Shown: positions 4,968 to 8,501 of the stretch, piece after piece
Layout of the letters: the number at the start of each line of letters is the position of its first letter
Numbering within the stretch: the first letter of the stretch is position 1
Assembly (NCBI GenBank): GCA_025455985.1
Contig: JALOLM010000071.1
Span: forward strand, 1 to 8,501
DNA: 8,501 nt
Source: Candidatus Nanopelagicales bacterium
GTDB taxonomy: Bacteria; Actinomycetota; Actinomycetes; S36-B12; UBA10799
Direction: 5' to 3'
The notes under the pieces: model-generated
Told to the model about the DNA's origin: nothing
The model's database searches: none
The model's input: the letters and a program-made list of their open reading frames with translations, nothing else
Program-made: the position numbers and the translations under genes

Positions 4968-6095
4968 GTGAAGTTTCGCATCGAGAGAGACGTGCTTGCT
5001 GACGTCGTGACGTGGGTGTCGCGCACCCTGCCCTCGCGGGTGCCCTTCCCGTCGCTGGCGGGGGTGCTGGTCGAGGCGGCCGAGGACTCCGTGTCGTTCA
5101 CCACGACCACCCAGGACACCTGGTCACACAACGTCGCTGATGCGGTGATCGGAGAACCAGGGACCGCGTTGATCTCTGGGCGTTTGCTCGTGGAGATCGC
5201 CCGGTCGTTGCCGGCCCAGCCGGTGAGTTTTGCGCTGCAGTCGTCGGGTCGCGTCGAGGTCACGTGCGGCGCGGCCGCATTCACACTGCCGACGCTTCCC
5301 GGCGATGACTACCCGCCGCTGCCGACGCTTCCCGATGCGGTCGGTCAGGTCAACGCCGGCGTCTTCGCGGCAGCCGTCGCGCAGGTGGCAGTCGCATCGG
5401 CGTCGCCCGAGGAGCGCAACCACGCCTATGCCGGCATCCGCATGGAGATCGAGCCGGACGGACACCTGACCCTTGCGGCCACCGATCGCTACCGACTGGC
5501 CGTCCGCGAACTGCCGTGGCAACCGTTGTCGGTCGACCAGCCGATCGCGATCACAGCTCCGGGCCGCGAACTCATGGAGGCCGCCAAGGCATTCGCCGAC
5601 GCCGGCGACCTGAGTATCCACCTTGGGGAGTCCGAGACTTCGATGTCATTGACCGCCGATACCCGGCAGACCGGTCTGCGCCTCATGGATGCCGCCGGCT
5701 TCCCGAAGTTCCGCTCGCTGCTGCCCAACCAGTTCGTCAGCCAGCCCGAGATCGAGGTCGCTGCGCTCAAGGAGGCCCTGAAGCGCGTGAGTCTCGTTTT
5801 GCACCAGGATTCGGCGGTGCGACTGGTCTTCTCATCCGACGAGGTGGTGCTCAAGGCCGGCACCGGTGATGAGGCCACCGCCACCGAGACCTTGGGCTGC
5901 TCGCTGCAGGGTGAGGCGATCGACGTCGCGTTCAACCCGAAGTTCCTGGCCGACGGTCTGGCCGGTCTGACCGAACCGACGGCGCGTTTGAGCCTGCAGT
6001 CATCGGAGAAGGCGGCCGTGCTCACGGGGGTCGACTCCGATGGCGGCAGTGAGGTCTTCCGGTATCTGCTGATGCCGGTGCGTCTCAACCGGTGA
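4968..6095 (+). CDS. dnaN: DNA polymerase III subunit beta (sliding clamp)
   Basis: DnaN forms the ring-shaped dimer that tethers DNA polymerase III and many repair proteins to DNA. The 375 residues fit three successive clamp domains of about 120 residues each. Recognisable blocks are MKFRIERDVLADVVTWVSRT at the N-terminus, LPGDDYPPLP near the end of domain 1, LAATDRYRLAVRELPW in domain 2, and FNPKFLADGL plus the C-terminal YLLMPVRLNR in domain 3. That last block contributes to the cleft that binds clamp-interacting peptides. The start is GTG at 4968, five bases after a perfect AAGGAGG (4956-4962). A longer frame back to 4890 would run through a DnaA box and lacks a ribosome binding site, so I rejected it. 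The stop overlaps the recF start as GTGA. Confidence 0.98.
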   Translation: MKFRIERDVLADVVTWVSRTLPSRVPFPSLAGVLVEAAEDSVSFTTTTQDTWSHNVADAVIGEPGTALISGRLLVEIARSLPAQPVSFALQSSGRVEVTCGAAAFTLPTLPGDDYPPLPTLPDAVGQVNAGVFAAAVAQVAVASASPEERNHAYAGIRMEIEPDGHLTLAATDRYRLAVRELPWQPLSVDQPIAITAPGRELMEAAKAFADAGDLSIHLGESETSMSLTADTRQTGLRLMDAAGFPKFRSLLPNQFVSQPEIEVAALKEALKRVSLVLHQDSAVRLVFSSDEVVLKAGTGDEATATETLGCSLQGEAIDVAFNPKFLADGLAGLTEPTARLSLQSSEKAAVLTGVDSDGGSEVFRYLLMPVRLNR

Positions 6096-7225
6096 GGATC
6101 GCCCATCTCGGGCTGACCGACTTCCGCAACTACCCCAGCCTCGAGGTCGACTTCTCCCCGGGGGTCAACATCCTGCTGGGTAGTAACGGGCAGGGGAAGA
6201 CCAACGCGGTGGAGGCCGTGGCCTACCTGGCGACCTTCGGCAGTCATCGAGTGGCCAATGACACGGCACTGGTCCGGGCCGGCTGCGACAGTGCGGTCAT
6301 CCGCAGCACAGTCACTCATGGCGATCGGACAATCGGCCTCGATGTCCAGATCAATCCGGGGCGGTCCAACCGGCTGCAGGTGAACCGGTCACCCGTGCGG
6401 CGCACCCGTGATGCACTCGGCATCGTGCGGGCCGTGATGTTCGCACCGGAGGACCTGAGCCTGGTCAAAGGGGAGCCGGGCGCGCGCCGACGATTCCTGG
6501 ATCAGCTGCTCGTGCAGTCCAGCCCCAAGTTCGCAGGCGTGATCGCCGACTACGACAAGGTGTTGCGGCAGCGGAACTCGCTGCTGCGGTCGGCGGCGAA
6601 GTCTTCCAGCGGTCTCGAACGCGACACCTTGCACAGCACCCTGGCCGTATGGGACGAACGGCTCGTGACCTTCGGATCGCAGATCATGGCTGGTCGGGTG
6701 GGGGTGCTGGCCGACATCCGGGAACCTGCGGCCGCGGCCTACGCGGAGGTGGCGCAGACCCGTAACCGGCTGGAACTGCGCTACGTGCCCTCGCGGTTGT
6801 CGAACGGGCCGCAGACCGAGCAGGACTTCGCGCAGGAGCTCACGCGATGTCTGGGGGAGATCCGCAAGGAGGAGTTCGCGCGGGCTGTGACCTTGGTGGG
6901 TCCGCATCGAGACGAACTCGAGATCGGTCTCAACGACTTGCCGGCGCGTGGTTACGCCTCCCACGGGGAGTCCTGGTCGGTGGCTCTGGCCTTACGTCTG
7001 GCCAGCTTCGAGATGTTGCAGACCGATCAGTCCGGTGAGCCGATCCTGATCCTCGACGACGTGTTCGCTGAACTGGATTCGGTCCGCCGGGAGCGGCTCG
7101 CGCAGATCGCCAGTCGCAGCCCCGGACAGGTACTGATCACCGCGGCCGTGTCGGATGACGTCCCTGAGCAGTTGAGCGGGGTTAGATTCTTGGTAGACAA
7201 CGCGACGATAGGCGAGCTGAGATGA
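6092..7225 (+). CDS. recF: DNA replication and repair protein RecF
   Basis: RecF is an SMC-like ABC ATPase that, with RecO and RecR, loads RecA at single-strand gaps. The 377-residue product shows the N-terminal IAHLGLTDFRNYPSLEVDF strand set and Walker A GSNGQGKT (30-37). The FAPEDLSLVKGEPGARRRFL block spans 117-135, with GPHRDEL at 270-276. The ABC signature SHGE (290-293) precedes the helix VALALRLASFEML. Walker B is ILILDDVFAELD (318-329), with D322 and D323 at its end. The C-terminal QVLITAAV strand fits the H-loop region. The start is GTG, whose last base pair overlaps the dnaN stop (GTGA), and no separate ribosome binding site is obvious, so translation is probably coupled. It directly follows dnaN, without gnd between them. 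Confidence 0.97.
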   Translation: MRIAHLGLTDFRNYPSLEVDFSPGVNILLGSNGQGKTNAVEAVAYLATFGSHRVANDTALVRAGCDSAVIRSTVTHGDRTIGLDVQINPGRSNRLQVNRSPVRRTRDALGIVRAVMFAPEDLSLVKGEPGARRRFLDQLLVQSSPKFAGVIADYDKVLRQRNSLLRSAAKSSSGLERDTLHSTLAVWDERLVTFGSQIMAGRVGVLADIREPAAAAYAEVAQTRNRLELRYVPSRLSNGPQTEQDFAQELTRCLGEIRKEEFARAVTLVGPHRDELEIGLNDLPARGYASHGESWSVALALRLASFEMLQTDQSGEPILILDDVFAELDSVRRERLAQIASRSPGQVLITAAVSDDVPEQLSGVRFLVDNATIGELR

Positions 7226-7713
7226 CCGACGAGGCCGTGAGCGACCTGGCGAACCGGGTACTTGCCCGCGCCAGGCAGGCGGCACGAGCCATGCCAACGG
7301 TCAGCACTGCAGTGCGTCGTGAGGCCACCTACTCCTCGGCCCGCCCGGACGACCGCGATCCCTCCCGTGTGGCAGACGCCATCTCGTCGCTGGTGACCGA
7401 TAGGGGGTGGCAGGCTGCCACGGCGATCGGTCGGATCTGGGGCGAGTGGGCCTCGCTGGTCGGGCCGACGCTGGCCGAGCACGTCACCCCCGAGGCTTTC
7501 GACCGCACCACCGGGCTACTCACGTTGCGGGCCGACAGCACCGCGTGGGCTACGCAGGTGCGCATGCTGTCCGGTCAGTTGCGCAAGAGGCTGCAGGCCG
7601 AACTGCCCGGGGGCCTGGTCCACGACATCTCGGTACTCGGTCCCGACGTGGGTCCCCGGCAGCGTGGACGTTTGCGGGTCAAGGGCCGCGGGCCGCGTGA
7701 CACCTACGGCTGA
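7222..7713 (+). CDS. dciA: DUF721 protein, probable DciA-type helicase loader/operator
   Basis: The 163-residue protein lies between recF and gyrB, the position of the DUF721 gene in actinobacteria (Rv0004 in M. tuberculosis). Residues 1-50 are basic and probably flexible. The DUF721 domain covers about 54-140, with IWGEWASLVGPTLAEHVTP (72-90) and the strands GLLTLRADSTAWATQVRML (98-116). It ends in a basic, disordered-looking tail. DUF721 proteins include DciA, shown in other bacteria to interact with and help load the replicative helicase DnaB where DnaC or DnaI is absent. That role is inferred here from family and context. The ATG overlaps the recF stop as ATGA, so it should be made with RecF. 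Domain assignment is firm; the molecular role is moderately sure. Confidence 0.88.
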   Translation: MTDEAVSDLANRVLARARQAARAMPTVSTAVRREATYSSARPDDRDPSRVADAISSLVTDRGWQAATAIGRIWGEWASLVGPTLAEHVTPEAFDRTTGLLTLRADSTAWATQVRMLSGQLRKRLQAELPGGLVHDISVLGPDVGPRQRGRLRVKGRGPRDTYG

Positions 7714-7938
7714 GTAATCCACAGATCCGAGATCGGGACGCCGCATCGCCCCGATTTGATGTAGAGGTTATGTGGGGGGATGCCTGACCGGACCCAAATC
7801 GCCTCAGAAATGCCCTAAACCCTGTGCAAAGGGCCGGGCTGTCGCCTATTACCGGTAGACTGACACCTATCGAAGGCGTGTTCTGGCCCTTTTCTGGCCG
7901 CTCAGCGCGAGAAGAACGATCGGTAGAGGAGCTGTTGA
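7714..7938 (+). promoter_or_regulatory. Intergenic region upstream of gyrB
   Basis: This 225-bp gap probably carries the gyrB promoter. It begins with TAATCCACA (7715-7723), an 8/9 DnaA-box match, then the weak hairpin described separately. A TAGACT hexamer (7856-7861) could be a -10 element but no good -35 stands 16-18 bases upstream. Two copies of TTCTGGCC (7881-7888, 7892-7899) start 11 bp apart. No small ORF or RNA gene was recognised. Confidence 0.5.
7732..7755 (+). terminator. Weak candidate terminator after dciA
   Basis: ATCGGG (7732-7737) can pair with CCCGAT (7750-7755) around a 12-base loop, starting 18 bases past the dciA stop, followed by only two more T residues. It could attenuate readthrough from the dnaN operon, but the stem is short and the T run poor. 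Confidence 0.3.
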
Positions 7939-8501
7939 GTGTCCTACGACGCCAGCGATATCCAGGTTCTGGAGGGTCTTGAGGCGGTTCGCAAACGCCC
8001 GGGCATGTACATCGGCTCCACCGGCGAGCGCGGATTGCACCACTTGGTCTACGAGGTGGTGGACAACGCCGTCGATGAGGCGCTGGCCGGGCACTGCGAC
8101 ACGATCGACGTCGCCCTGCTGGCCGACGGTGGGGTGCGCGTACGTGACAACGGCCGCGGCATCCCGGTGGACATGCACCCAGTGGAGAAGAAACCCGCAG
8201 TCGAGGTGGTGCTGACGGTTCTACACGCTGGCGGCAAGTTCGGCGGCGGCGGATACTCGGTCTCCGGCGGTCTGCACGGCGTCGGGGTCTCGGTGGTCAA
8301 CGCGCTGTCGACAACGGTGACCGTGAACATCCACCGCGACGGGTTCGAATGGACCCAGACCTACGCCCACGGCGCGCCCACCGCCGCGTTGGCCAAGGGT
8401 CCAGAGGTGTCCGACACCGGGACCGAGGTGGTGTTCTGGGCGGACCCGGAGATCTTCGAAACCACGGAATACGACTTCGACACGCTGTCCCGGCGGTTCC
8501 A
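7939..8501 (+). CDS. gyrB: DNA gyrase subunit B, N-terminal ATPase part (cut by window end)
   Basis: GyrB supplies the ATPase of DNA gyrase, which introduces negative supercoils and relieves strain ahead of the fork. The 187 visible residues cover most of the GHKL ATPase domain. They include IQVLEGLEAVRKRPGMYIGS (8-27) and the N-box YEVVDNAVDEALAG with catalytic E39 and N43. DNGRGIP follows with D70 and R73, then the ATP-lid glycine motif GGKFGGGGYSVSGGLHGVG (98-116). Numbering is offset by 3 from E. coli (E42, N46, D73, R76). The transducer, Toprim and C-terminal domains lie beyond the edge. The GTG start has GAGGAG (7926-7931) seven bases upstream. GyrB and ParE share this domain, but the position after recF and dciA favours GyrB. 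The gene is separated from dciA by 225 bp and probably has its own promoter. Confidence 0.96.
   Translation, partial: MSYDASDIQVLEGLEAVRKRPGMYIGSTGERGLHHLVYEVVDNAVDEALAGHCDTIDVALLADGGVRVRDNGRGIPVDMHPVEKKPAVEVVLTVLHAGGKFGGGGYSVSGGLHGVGVSVVNALSTTVTVNIHRDGFEWTQTYAHGAPTAALAKGPEVSDTGTEVVFWADPEIFETTEYDFDTLSRRF

Noticed and set aside
5489..6319. Minus-strand open frame of 276 codons opposite dnaN/recF
   Set aside because: It is antisense to two clear genes, with no domain and no ribosome binding site.
7935..7937. TTG at 7935 as the gyrB start
   Set aside because: It is out of frame with the GyrB sequence. GTG 7939 is in frame with GAGGAG seven bases upstream.
1..8501. Mobile element, CRISPR array, tRNA/rRNA or novel defence system
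   Set aside because: All long stretches are conserved housekeeping genes or the origin. There are no transposase motifs, regular spacer repeats or tRNA-like folds.

Overview
The window is the replication-origin region of a GC-rich bacterial chromosome, almost certainly an actinobacterium (class Actinomycetes; I cannot name the genus). The evidence is the gene order rsmG-jag-yidC-yidD-rnpA-rpmH (all leftward), then dnaA, oriC, dnaN, recF, a DUF721/DciA-type gene and gyrB (all rightward). GC-rich codon use, frequent GTG/TTG starts and DnaA boxes close to TTGTCCACA/TTATCCACA agree with this. No gnd lies between dnaN and recF, so the order resembles Mycobacterium more than Streptomyces. All genes look intact except rsmG and gyrB, which are cut by the window edges.

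Left part (1-2558, minus strand). This is one tightly packed operon read from rpmH towards rsmG: ribosomal protein L34, RNase P protein, YidD, the YidC insertase, a KH/R3H RNA-binding protein (Jag/KhpB) and the 16S rRNA methyltransferase RsmG. Genes overlap by 4-13 bases or lie within about 25 bases of each other. Two ParB-binding parS-type palindromes sit exactly at gene junctions of this operon. One covers the rsmG start codon, and the other lies between yidC and jag.

Middle (2559-4967). A 361-bp divergent control region separates rpmH from dnaA and carries DnaA boxes, including a head-to-head pair just upstream of the dnaA ribosome binding site. dnaA (456 aa, short linker domain) is followed by a 677-bp non-coding oriC. 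Here one perfect DnaA box abuts a weaker one. A 4-bp GC step follows, then an AT-rich tract beginning CTACTA, which matches the layout of the DnaA-trio basal unwinding element described in Bacillus.

Right part (4968-8501, plus strand). dnaN, recF and the DUF721/DciA-like gene are chained by 4-base GTGA/ATGA overlaps and so probably translationally coupled. A 225-bp gap with a possible weak terminator precedes gyrB, whose ATPase domain runs off the end. Together the genes supply the initiator, the origin, the sliding clamp, a gap-repair factor, a probable helicase loader/operator and the gyrase needed to start and sustain replication. The leftward operon supplies ribosome, tRNA-processing and membrane-insertion functions.

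I see no mobile element, CRISPR array, tRNA or rRNA. The region is conserved core. Its most interesting content is in the fine structure of the origin, the placement of parS and the overlapping coding arrangements.
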